From contig JALRFZ010000470.1 in assembly GCA_023253615.1 (NCBI GenBank), positions 1 through 7,909 on the forward strand: a DNA stretch of 7,909 nt, read 5' to 3'. Below are positions 1 to 5,383 of this stretch, in pieces; positions within the stretch are counted from its first letter, which is position 1, and every line of letters begins with the position of its first letter. The notes under the pieces are model-generated. The model had not been told where the DNA came from and searched no databases. It saw only the letters and a list, made by a program, of their open reading frames with translations. Position numbers and translations under genes: made by a program. Origin of the DNA: Verrucomicrobiales bacterium (GTDB lineage: Bacteria > Verrucomicrobiota > Verrucomicrobiia > Verrucomicrobiales > DEV007).

Positions 1-219
1 GAGCGTCCCGCGATCGGGCACTTCCAGGAGCAGGTGGAAGTGATTGGGCATGAAGCAGTAAGTGACCACCCGGACGCCGCTGAAGGCCTCCTGGTTGCGG
101 AGGATCTTGCGGAAGATCTCCTTCTCCCCCGGCCCGAAGACCTTCCGCCGGTCAACGACCCGGGAAAATACGTGGTAATAGGAACGGCCGGTGGATAGGA
201 ATCGAGATTTCGTTTTCAT
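1..219 (-). CDS. REP-associated tyrosine transposase (RAYT / Y1_Tnp family), N-terminal part
   Basis: The visible 73 residues begin MKTKSRFLSTGRSYYHVFSR and run off the left edge of the window, so the C-terminal part is missing. Seen in sequence: the opening 'G..YYHVFSRVVDRRKVF' strand and the segment YCFMPNHFHLLLEVP near residues 54-68. Its His-x-His pair (HFH) is the metal-binding HUH motif of the Y1 transposase fold. In this family these single-domain enzymes nick single-stranded DNA through a tyrosine on a later helix; that tyrosine lies outside the window, so activity cannot be judged. RAYTs are usually domesticated, single-copy genes linked to short palindromic REP repeats rather than mobile insertion sequences. 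No clear REP hairpin flanks the visible side. The ATG is preceded by AATTTCC with no Shine-Dalgarno site. The start is well supported because the family homology begins within about 10 residues of it. Confidence 0.88.
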   Translation of the reverse strand, partial: MKTKSRFLSTGRSYYHVFSRVVDRRKVFGPGEKEIFRKILRNQEAFSGVRVVTYCFMPNHFHLLLEVPDRGTL

Positions 220-276
220 GGAAATTGATCGAAATGCAGTCTGAATAAGCGAAGCGCAATCAGAATATTAATTGTC

Positions 277-286
277 GAAATATTTC
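277..286. repeat. 10-bp perfect palindrome in the intergenic region upstream of the transposase
   Basis: GAAATATTTC reads the same on both strands and lies in the AT-rich part of the 194-base gap between the transposase (minus) and the membrane-protein gene (plus). It could be an operator half-structure or chance in AT-rich sequence. It is too short to call a REP element. The rest of the gap (220-413) holds no recognisable gene, and both divergent promoters must lie in it. Confidence 0.3.
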
Positions 287-334
287 TCGAAGCAAGCCGG
301 ATCGAGAGATGTTGATGCCGTGGGTTGCGCCATT

Positions 335-351
335 TTGAAATCGGGATTGGG
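335..351. repeat. Copy A of a 17-base intergenic repeat
   Basis: TTGAAATCGGGATTGGG matches 3848-3864 (upstream of kdgK) at 16 of 17 positions in the same orientation. Both copies are noncoding. Its first six bases, TTGAAA, also resemble a -35 box, with a poor -10 candidate (GATGAT, 359-364) at 18-bp spacing for the plus-strand gene at 414. With two copies in about 8 kb, chance is not excluded. Confidence 0.35.
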
Positions 352-413
352 CCGATTCGATGATTTCGCTTGGCAGTTGAGACGGGCTGAATTAGATGAT
401 GGGTCGCCGAGCC

Positions 414-1157
414 ATGAACGAGACTCCTCCTCCGCTTTTTCAGCAGCCTTACGCCCAGGCCGCACCGGTGCCACCTCCGGCCAGGAAGTCGGGTTGCGGT
501 CTTGGGGGGCTGGGATGCGGGCTGGGTTGTCTGATTGCCGTCGCCGCTTGTGTTGCCTTGGTCATTTTTGGTGTCGTGGCGGTGAAAAACTACTTCGGGG
601 GGGTGATCAATGAATACACTTCGACCGAGTACGTCCCTCTGCAGCCCCCCCAAGCAAGCGAGGATCTGGTCTCCGACGCTCTTGGAAAATACGATTCCTT
701 CCGGGAGGGCATGGCCTCGGGGGGGCAACCCGAGCCGTTGGCCCTGACCGGCGAAGAGTTGAATCTCATCCTCTGGAACCATCCCAACTTCGCCCCGCTC
801 GCCGGAAAGGCGAATGTCGCGATCGAAGGGGATGCGCTCCGGAGCCAGGTCAGCCTCAACTTTGATGAGCTTCCCGTCCCGGAAGGTTTTCTGGCGGATG
901 CTCTCAAAGGAAAGTTCTTCAATGGTGAAATCACCGTGAAAATGGGAATGAACGCTGGTCGGCCCGCACTCTACCTCGAGGGGCTCTCGGTGAACGGAAA
1001 TCCGGTTCCGGAGGCCTTTCTCTCCGGTATGCGCGCCCAGAATCTCCTTGAGGATGCATCGAAAAATCCTGAAGCGATGGCCCTCTTCGATCAGATCGGG
1101 GATCTCCGGCTCGAGGAAGGCCGTCTGATCATCGTGCCCAAACCGGCCCAGCCGTGA
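414..1157 (+). CDS. Membrane-anchored protein of unknown function (proline-rich tail, one TM segment, extracytoplasmic domain)
   Basis: Function not recognised; 247 residues from the chosen ATG. Seen in order: a short proline-rich N-terminus (residues 5-22, PPPLFQQPYAQAAPVPPP); a basic RK pair; a striking glycine/cysteine stretch CGLGGLGCGLGCL (28-40) running into a single hydrophobic helix (about 39-57, ending VVAVKNYF); then a soluble domain of roughly 180 residues. That domain contains PLALTGEELNLILWNHPNF (about 108-126) followed by alternating strand-like segments (IEGDALRSQVSLNF, GEITVKMGMNAGRPALYLEGLSVNGNPVP) and a basic-hydrophobic end, LEEGRLIIVPKP. The 'LT..ELN.iL' helix before beta-strands resembles small membrane-anchored lipid- or substrate-binding beta folds such as YpmS-type proteins; this is a weak analogy, not a call. 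An in-frame ATG at 396 would add 6 residues (MMGRRA). I prefer 414 because its GCC-ATG context matches most other starts here and the product then begins MNETPPP. The gene ends 57 bases before the convergent fmdB-like gene. Confidence 0.8.
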   Translation: MNETPPPLFQQPYAQAAPVPPPARKSGCGLGGLGCGLGCLIAVAACVALVIFGVVAVKNYFGGVINEYTSTEYVPLQPPQASEDLVSDALGKYDSFREGMASGGQPEPLALTGEELNLILWNHPNFAPLAGKANVAIEGDALRSQVSLNFDELPVPEGFLADALKGKFFNGEITVKMGMNAGRPALYLEGLSVNGNPVPEAFLSGMRAQNLLEDASKNPEAMALFDQIGDLRLEEGRLIIVPKPAQP

Positions 1158-1214
1158 GACGGTCACGCGAGAATCGCCGGGAAACGCGCCTTGCGACCCT
1201 GGCCGGATGCGGGG

Positions 1215-1469
1215 TCAAAGCTTCTCGTAAGTGCCTTGGTCGCGTTTTTCAAGCACGGTGAATCCCGCCTTCTTCGCATCGCTGACGGAGAGAGGTTTCG
1301 TGATCTTCGGCGTGCTGACGCTGCGGGAAACAAGTTTCTTCACCGGATTGCGGCAGAGAGGACAGGCCTCGAGGGCGGGGCGGTCAACGGGGCGACGAAG
1401 CTCGAATCCCTTCTTGCAGATTCGGCAGCCTTTCCCGGGATCGGTGGTGATGTATTCGTAGAGCGGCAT
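1215..1469 (-). CDS. FmdB-type zinc-ribbon protein
   Basis: 84 residues starting MPLYEYITTD, the characteristic opening of the FmdB/CxxC_CxxC_SSSS regulatory-protein family. Two Cys-x-x-Cys knuckles are visible, CRIC (residues 15-18) and CPLC (36-39), about 17 residues apart, as expected for one structural zinc ribbon. The remainder (VKKLVSRSVSTPK, then a basic tail ending GTYEKL) matches the family's serine-containing stretch. Family members were named after a proposed regulator of formamidase expression, but the molecular role is unknown in most bacteria. An in-frame upstream extension reaches 1598 but would run through the rpsN terminator hairpin and does not look like protein. The start at 1469 is therefore preferred although it has no Shine-Dalgarno site. 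About 64 bases separate the start from the upstream terminator, enough for its own promoter, so it is probably transcribed independently of rpsN. Confidence 0.87.
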   Translation of the reverse strand: MPLYEYITTDPGKGCRICKKGFELRRPVDRPALEACPLCRNPVKKLVSRSVSTPKITKPLSVSDAKKAGFTVLEKRDQGTYEKL

Positions 1470-1533
1470 GATGCCAATATCGCGGCGGAATCTGCAGGTT
1501 TCAACTTCCGCCGGAAGGAGCCGTTTCGTGCAG

Positions 1534-1563
1534 AAAAAAAGCGGAGTCGTGGGACTCCGCTTT
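1534..1563 (-). terminator. Intrinsic terminator of rpsN
   Basis: On the minus strand, AAAGCGGAGTC, loop CCAC, then GACTCCGCTTT form a perfect 11-bp stem with a 4-nt loop. The 3' arm runs directly into a T run (TTTTTTT, 1534-1540 on the complement). It lies 36 bases past the rpsN stop codon and upstream of the fmdB-like start. Geometry and U-tract are those of a factor-independent terminator reading leftwards. On the plus strand the stem is followed only by TTTCTC, so it is mainly unidirectional. Confidence 0.93.
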
Positions 1564-1598
1564 CTCGATTGAAGCTTGGGGAAAATGGGACCGGGCAA

Positions 1599-1868
1599 TC
1601 ACCAGCTCGACTTCGTCACGCCGGGGATCATCCCGTTGGAAGCCATTTCGCGGAAGGTGATGCGGGACATCTTGAAACGACGGATGAATCCGCGACGACG
1701 ACCGGTAACTTCACAGCGATTGACAAGGCGGGTCGGGCTCGCGTCACGCGGAAGCATGGTGATGCCGTCGTAGTCTTTTTCGGCCTTGAGCTTCGCACGA
1801 AGCTTGGCGTATTTTGCTACGGTGCGAGCCTTGCGCGCGTTTCGGGTGATCCAACTCTGTTTTGCCAT
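1599..1868 (-). CDS. rpsN: 30S ribosomal protein S14 (uS14), zinc-free type
   Basis: 89 residues, beginning [20 protein letters not shown] and ending with the hallmark uS14 C-terminus, which includes [31 protein letters not shown] and [18 protein letters not shown]. It is a small-subunit head protein that binds 16S rRNA and helps assemble the S3-S10-S14 cluster. Only one cysteine is present (in NRCEVTG) and there are no CxxC pairs, so this is the zinc-independent 'C-minus' form, slightly shorter than the roughly 100-residue proteobacterial type. The gene stands alone rather than in a ribosomal-protein operon. It is bounded by a strong terminator downstream and a divergent gene upstream. The ATG is preceded by CCGCCCCACC, with no Shine-Dalgarno site. 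A candidate promoter lies very close upstream. Confidence 0.97.
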   Translation of the reverse strand: MAKQSWITRNARKARTVAKYAKLRAKLKAEKDYDGITMLPRDASPTRLVNRCEVTGRRRGFIRRFKMSRITFREMASNGMIPGVTKSSW

Positions 1869-1881
1869 GGTGGGGGCGGGA

Positions 1882-1908
1882 ATTTTACGCCATTTGGCAA
1901 GGATTCAA
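1882..1908 (-). promoter_or_regulatory. Candidate sigma-70-type promoter for rpsN
   Basis: On the minus strand TTGAAT (complement of 1903-1908) and TAAAAT (complement of 1882-1887, 5 of 6 to TATAAT) are separated by 15 bases, shorter than the usual 16-18. The -10 box would place the transcript start about 7-8 bases before the rpsN ATG, giving a very short leader. This would fit the absence of a Shine-Dalgarno site. It is a pattern match only. Confidence 0.35.
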
Positions 1909-1965
1909 GTGGAAATTCAACATTTCGTCTCGTCAGGGCCTCGCCTTTTGTGTTTCTTTCCCGAT

Positions 1966-2733
1966 ATGAACCTCGTTCCGCGCCGTTGGCCTCTGATTTT
2001 GCTGATTTCAATCGCTTTGCCTGCAATGACCCGGGCGGCGGATCCTCCGTATTCCGAGGATGGAGAGGAAAAGGATTGGTTGGAGTTCTACTACGAAAAT
2101 CCGACGCCGGACCGGTTTGTGGCGCAAATGAAGGACTGGGCGGCCGACGGAACCTTGGACAACGACCAGGCCAAGCCGGCCCTGATCGCGTTCATCAGCC
2201 AGCTCCTCCGTCAGAACCGTGAAAAGCTGTCCGAATGGTATGGGGAACTCGCCGGTCTGGAGCCGGGACAGATGCAGGTGATGCACACCGCGATGCTCTT
2301 CTCCAGAACGAGCGAGGCGGATGAGATTCTCAAAGAGCGATTCGGCAAGGCCTACGAGGATCAGAAGCAGGAGACGAAGAAGATCCTCGAAATGCCCCTC
2401 GATCAGCGCGACACGATGGACATGCTTTGGGGGTTCTATTATGCGACGGGATCGCCGGAACCGGTCCGCCGACTCATTCTGGCCTTCCGTTTCCAGGACG
2501 CGCCGGAGAAACCGCCGGGGGTCGAGGTGCCGGAGGGATATGTGCCTCTTTACAAGCAACTCCCCGACTTCGCCCACAATTCCCTCGTTGCCAACGGGGA
2601 GCGCCATCCCCGGCTCGTCCAGATCCTGCAGGTGCTGCTGGAAAAGGACGAGAGTCTCCTGGAGATGGAAAAGGCGGGGGTGAGGAAGGTGCTCGAGGAA
2701 CTCGGGCAATCTGCACCCGGGAAGGAAGCCTGA
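1966..2733 (+). CDS. Secreted protein of unknown function
   Basis: 255 residues; function not recognised. The N-terminus MNLVPRRWPLILLISIALPA is a classic Sec signal peptide (basic n-region, hydrophobic core about 8-19), with probable cleavage after the alanines in MTRAAD near residue 24-25. The mature part looks largely helical and acidic: KDWLEFYYENPTPDRFVAQM (37-55), a helix ending in AFISQLLRQNREKLSEWYG, and a distinctive block PLDQRDTMDMLWGFYYATG followed by SPEPVRRLILAF (about 144-173). 'LWGFYYATG..EPVRRLI' looks like a conserved core of a small helical repeat family, but I cannot name it. The reading frame extends upstream to 1786, but that part overlaps rpsN on the opposite strand. 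The ATG at 1966 directly yields the signal peptide and is clearly the start. The gene is divergent from rpsN and ends 2 nt from the kdgK stop. Confidence 0.85.
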   Translation: MNLVPRRWPLILLISIALPAMTRAADPPYSEDGEEKDWLEFYYENPTPDRFVAQMKDWAADGTLDNDQAKPALIAFISQLLRQNREKLSEWYGELAGLEPGQMQVMHTAMLFSRTSEADEILKERFGKAYEDQKQETKKILEMPLDQRDTMDMLWGFYYATGSPEPVRRLILAFRFQDAPEKPPGVEVPEGYVPLYKQLPDFAHNSLVANGERHPRLVQILQVLLEKDESLLEMEKAGVRKVLEELGQSAPGKEA

Positions 2734-2735
2734 TC

Positions 2736-3833
2736 TCAGCGCACGACGCGGGCACCGCCGCCGGAGACGACCTTCTTCACTTCGCTGAGCGAAGCCATCG
2801 TGGTGTCGCCGGGAGTGGTCATGGCAAGGGCGCCGTGGGCGGCACCATATTGCACGGCCTTCTCCGGATCGTTCGACTCGAGGAAGCCGTAGACGAGGCC
2901 GGAGGCGAAGCTGTCGCCGCCGCCGACGCGGTCCATGATCTCGAGATTCGGGTAGGCGTTCGACTCGTAAAACTTCCCGTCGTGCCAGCAGATCGCGGCC
3001 CAGTCGTTGACGGTCGCTGTGTGGACCTCGCGCAGGGTCGTGGCGGTGGCCTTGAAGTTGGGGAATTCCTTCACCGCCGTCTCGATCATCTTCTTGAAGT
3101 TCGTCACGTCGATGCCGCGGACGTGTTCATCGACGCCCTCGACTTCGAAACCGAGCGAGGCGGTGAAATCCTCCTCGTTGCCGATCATCACATCGACATA
3201 TTTGGCGATCTCGCGGTTCACTTCCTGAGCCTTGGCGAGGCCGCCGATCGAGCTCCAGAGAGAGGGACGGTAATTCAGGTCGTAGCTGACGATGGTGCCA
3301 TGCTTCTGCGCGGCTTTGCAGGCCTCGATCGTGAGCTCGGCGGTCGTCTCGCTGAGCGCGGCGAAGATGCCTCCGGTGTGGAACCAGCGGGCCCCTTGTT
3401 TGCCGAAGATCTCGTCCCAGTCGAAGTCGCCGGGCTTCATCTGGCTCGCAGCGGTGTTGGCGCGGTCGGGGCAGCCGACGGCTCCGCGGATGCCGAAACC
3501 ACGTTCGGTGAAATTCAGCCCATTGCGGACATCGCGGCCGATTCCGTCATACTTCTTCCATTGGATGAAGCGCGTATCGACTCCGCCCTGGAGGATGAAG
3601 TCCTCGATGAGGCGTCCCACCGGGTTGTCGGCGAAAGCGGTGATGACGCCGGCGCGGAGACCGAAGCAGCGCCGCAGACCGCGGGTGACGTTGTATTCGC
3701 CCCCACCTTCCCAGGCCGTGAACTGGCGGGCGGTGTGGATGCGGCCCTCGCCGGGATCGAGGCGGAGCATGACTTCGCCCATGGAAAGGCAATCGTAGGC
3801 GACTTCGGAAGCGGGTTTGATCGTGAGTGGCAT
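2736..3833 (-). CDS. kdgK: 2-keto-3-deoxygluconate kinase (PfkB / ribokinase family)
   Basis: 365 residues. It is predicted to phosphorylate 2-keto-3-deoxygluconate with ATP to KDPG, the entry step that feeds uronate and sugar-acid breakdown into the Entner-Doudoroff route; cytoplasmic. Seen: YDCLSMGEVMLRLDPGEGRI (13-31, opening strand), the PfkB signature-1 region WEGGGEYNVTRGL (41-53), SYDLNYRPSLW (183-193; the D-x-NYR-x-x-LW block is typical of KDG kinases), GNEEDF (218-223), and signature 2 DRVGGGDSFASGLVYG (301-316) with catalytic base Asp307 in the GGGD anion hole. GGGD in place of the commoner GAGD is a known variant and not disabling. The length is a little above the usual 310-340. 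The start ATG is in ACC-ATG context without a Shine-Dalgarno site. The C-terminus abuts the convergent secreted-protein gene. A KDG-specific role over another PfkB sugar kinase is inferred from the NYRPSLW block. Confidence 0.85.
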   Translation of the reverse strand: MPLTIKPASEVAYDCLSMGEVMLRLDPGEGRIHTARQFTAWEGGGEYNVTRGLRRCFGLRAGVITAFADNPVGRLIEDFILQGGVDTRFIQWKKYDGIGRDVRNGLNFTERGFGIRGAVGCPDRANTAASQMKPGDFDWDEIFGKQGARWFHTGGIFAALSETTAELTIEACKAAQKHGTIVSYDLNYRPSLWSSIGGLAKAQEVNREIAKYVDVMIGNEEDFTASLGFEVEGVDEHVRGIDVTNFKKMIETAVKEFPNFKATATTLREVHTATVNDWAAICWHDGKFYESNAYPNLEIMDRVGGGDSFASGLVYGFLESNDPEKAVQYGAAHGALAMTTPGDTTMASLSEVKKVVSGGGARVVR

Positions 3834-3845
3834 GGTGGGTCGGGG

Positions 3846-3873
3846 AGTTAAAATCGGGATTGGGGAAAGTCAA
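3846..3873 (-). promoter_or_regulatory. Candidate promoter for kdgK
   Basis: On the minus strand TTGACT (complement of 3868-3873; 5 of 6 to TTGACA) lies 16 bases before TTAACT (complement of 3846-3851; only 3 of 6 to TATAAT). The predicted transcript would start a few bases before the kdgK ATG at 3833, again a very short leader. The weak -10 keeps confidence low. Its spacer contains most of repeat copy B. Confidence 0.3.
3848..3864. repeat. Copy B of a 17-base intergenic repeat
   Basis: TTAAAATCGGGATTGGG, 16 of 17 identical to 335-351, lies in the 75-base gap between hicB and kdgK, 15 bases before the kdgK start. A 12-base part also occurs at 4353-4364, but that is inside coding sequence (NPDFIQ of the dehydrogenase) and is probably coincidental. 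Confidence 0.35.
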
Positions 3874-3908
3874 AACGAAGAAACCGGCCGTCCGACGGGA
3901 ATCCGGGT

Positions 3909-4133
3909 TCAGACCAGTTCGCGCATCGGACGCGTTTTCGGAGCAGGAAGGTCCTGCCCTTGCTCGGAGATCAACCTTTCCCACTCATCAATGGCATCCT
4001 GGAGTTCACGGGCGACCTCGATCGGGTCGTCACCGTGGATGCCTCCAAAGAACAGGTCGGGGCACCAGCCGATGTAGCATTGGTCCTCTTCCGACCAAGA
4101 GACCCAGCGATGGTAAATGTCGGTAGGTTTCAT
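3909..4133 (-). CDS. hicB: HicB-family antitoxin
   Basis: 74 residues, starting MKPTDIYHRWVSWSEEDQCY. The pattern of a strand containing 'WSEEDQCYIGWCPDL', the turn FFGGIHGDDPIEVARELQDA and an amphipathic helix (EVARELQDAIDEWERLISEQG, about 39-59) is that of the HicB partial RNase-H-like fold that binds and blocks HicA. No C-terminal ribbon-helix-helix or helix-turn-helix domain follows; the protein ends DLPAPKTRPMRELV. This short form would be expected to neutralise the toxin without obvious DNA-binding autoregulation. The ATG overlaps the hicA stop codon (ATGA, 4130-4133), so translation is probably coupled. Toxin before antitoxin is the usual order in hicAB loci. Identification rests on the fold signature and the adjacent HicA. 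Confidence 0.85.
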   Translation of the reverse strand: MKPTDIYHRWVSWSEEDQCYIGWCPDLFFGGIHGDDPIEVARELQDAIDEWERLISEQGQDLPAPKTRPMRELV

Positions 4134-4327
4134 CTCCGGTTTGCCTCTTCGATCGCGGCGCGGACTTGCTTCTCCTGATAGGGCTTCGCGTCGGCACCGC
4201 TCTTGCCGGAAATCGTAACACCGATTCCTTTCGGGTGCTGGAAATTTCGATGGCTTCCTTTGCCACCGCGATTTCGGAAGCCCGCTTTTTCGAGATCCTC
4301 GATCAGCTGGCGGACCTTCCTTGGCAT
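4130..4327 (-). CDS. hicA: HicA-family mRNA interferase toxin
   Basis: 65 residues, MPRKVRQLIEDLEKAGFRNR and onward. HicA toxins are small double-stranded-RNA-binding-fold ribonucleases that cleave mRNA independently of translation. Seen: an N-terminal helix (KVRQLIEDLEKAGF), the catalytic-loop motif GGKGSHRNFQHP with the active-site histidine His26 in G-S-H, a strand GIGVTISGK, and the C-terminal helix EKQVRAAIEEANRR. Length and order match intact family members, so nothing suggests a degraded toxin. Only 3 bases (4328-4330) separate its ATG from the stop codon of the upstream dehydrogenase. It therefore either depends on that gene's transcript or has a promoter hidden inside its 3' end. No Shine-Dalgarno site precedes it. 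Confidence 0.88.
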   Translation of the reverse strand: MPRKVRQLIEDLEKAGFRNRGGKGSHRNFQHPKGIGVTISGKSGADAKPYQEKQVRAAIEEANRR

Positions 4328-4330
4328 CGC

Positions 4331-5305
4331 TCAGAACTTGTTGGCCTGGATGAAATCGGGATTGCCCGACAAATAGTTGATCAAATTGTGAGTCGCCCGC
4401 AAGGCCTGGCGTTCCACGCTCTCGTAGGTCCGCGAAGCGATGTGGCTGGTGATGACGCAATTCGGCGCGTCGAAGAGCGGATGTCCGGCGCGGGGCGGCT
4501 CTTCGTCGAGGACATCGGCGCCGTAGCCGCCGACCTTGCCGCTCACGAGCGCCTCGCGGATGTCGTCGGTCTCGACCAGTTCCCCGCGGGCGCAGTTCAG
4601 CACGACGACCCCGTCCTTCATTTCCGCGATCTTCTCCTTGTTGATCATGCCGCGGGTGTTTTCGTCGAGGAAGCAATGCAGGCTCACGACGTTCGCTTCG
4701 AGGAGGACTTCATCCATCGTCGCGCAACGTTTCACGCCGTGTTCGGCGGCGAAAGCTTCGTCGAAATAGGGATCGTAGGCGATCACCGACATGCCGAAGG
4801 CCTTGGCGCGCGTCGCGACCTCCTTGCCGATGCGACCGAGCCCGATGATGCCCATGGTGCTGCCAAGGATTTCATGCCCGACCGGCTTCTTCCAGCCTGC
4901 GACCCACTTGCCGGCGGAGACATCGACGGCGTTTTCGATGATCTTCTTCGTGATACCGAGGAGCAGTCCGAAGGTATGCTCGGCCACGGTGGTGTGGTTG
5001 ACTCCGGGCGTGTTCAGCACGGGCAGCTTTCGCTCGGTCGCATGGGCCACGTCGATCTTGTCGAGGCCGATGCCGTATTTGCTGATCACCTTGAGACGGG
5101 GGAGGGATTTTTCAATGACGGCGCGGGTGATCGCGTCGTCGCCGCAGAGAAAAGCGTCGAATTCCCCGGACAGTTCCAGCATGGCCGATTCCGGCAGCGG
5201 GCCGCGCTCGCGGACGATCTCGAACCCCTGGGATTCGAGTAGCTCGTGATGGGGGCCGGGGGTATCCTGGTAACTGGTGGTGGAGAGCAAAATTCGGGTT
5301 GTCAT
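4331..5305 (-). CDS. D-2-hydroxyacid dehydrogenase, phosphoglycerate-dehydrogenase-like, no ACT domain
   Basis: 324 residues from the ATG at 5305; a TTG 12 bases upstream is in frame but less likely. NAD-dependent, cytoplasmic. Seen: an N-terminal catalytic half with LKVISKYGIGLDKIDV (71-86) and NTPGVNHTTVAEHTFGLLLG (98-117); the Rossmann dinucleotide motif GLGRIG (155-160) and Asp178 at the end of the next strand (VIAYDP), which favours NAD over NADP; and the catalytic triad Arg240 (NCARGELV), Glu269 (DVLDEEPP) and His288 (SHIAS). The protein stops soon after the last helix and has none of the regulatory ACT/ASB domains of long SerA enzymes. It could be 3-phosphoglycerate dehydrogenase for serine synthesis, or act on another 2-hydroxyacid such as hydroxypyruvate or glyoxylate. 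The motifs do not settle the substrate. Neighbouring kdgK hints at sugar-acid metabolism; hicA follows after 3 bases. Confidence 0.9.
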   Translation of the reverse strand: MTTRILLSTTSYQDTPGPHHELLESQGFEIVRERGPLPESAMLELSGEFDAFLCGDDAITRAVIEKSLPRLKVISKYGIGLDKIDVAHATERKLPVLNTPGVNHTTVAEHTFGLLLGITKKIIENAVDVSAGKWVAGWKKPVGHEILGSTMGIIGLGRIGKEVATRAKAFGMSVIAYDPYFDEAFAAEHGVKRCATMDEVLLEANVVSLHCFLDENTRGMINKEKIAEMKDGVVVLNCARGELVETDDIREALVSGKVGGYGADVLDEEPPRAGHPLFDAPNCVITSHIASRTYESVERQALRATHNLINYLSGNPDFIQANKF

Positions 5306-5383
5306 GGCGAGGGGCAACGGTTAGCGAGAGGTCGGGCGAAAACAAGGCCCAAGTTGAGCCCTTTCCCAACCCTTTTTCCGACC

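Noticed and set aside
220..413. Searched for REP palindromes or transposon ends beside the transposase
   Set aside because: Only a 10-bp palindrome and one copy of the 17-mer were found; no hairpin with conserved head tetranucleotide typical of REP elements is visible.
216..1166. Long minus-strand open frame (316 codons) opposite the membrane-protein gene
   Set aside because: The plus strand encodes a coherent proline-rich tail, transmembrane helix and soluble domain. The antisense product has no fold-like pattern and would overlap the transposase start.
2778..2795. Inverted repeat CTTCGCT-G-AGCGAAG near the kdgK 3' end
   Set aside because: Lies within coding sequence, has no T tract and a sterically tight loop; best explained by codons.
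2427..3851. Long plus-strand open frame (474 codons) opposite kdgK
   Set aside because: It mirrors a GC-rich coding sequence; kdgK has all PfkB motifs. The antisense product is Ala/Gly/Asp-rich low-complexity sequence.
3871..3909. Possible terminator after hicB (arms AACCCGG/CCGGTT on the minus strand, then TTTCTTCGTTTT)
   Set aside because: The stem needs a bulge, it overlaps the hicB stop codon, and the T tract is interrupted; too weak to list as a feature.
4353..4364. Third partial match to the 17-mer repeat
   Set aside because: It is within the dehydrogenase coding sequence (NPDFIQ) and matches only 12 bases, so coincidence is likely.
3909..4676. Long minus-strand frame extending hicB upstream through hicA and into the dehydrogenase
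   Set aside because: The upstream part is Arg-rich out-of-frame translation of the dehydrogenase. Only the last 74 codons from the ATG at 4133 form the HicB fold.
4166..5242. Long plus-strand open frame (358 codons) opposite the dehydrogenase and hicA
   Set aside because: The minus strand carries complete catalytic motifs; this is an antisense artefact of high GC third positions.
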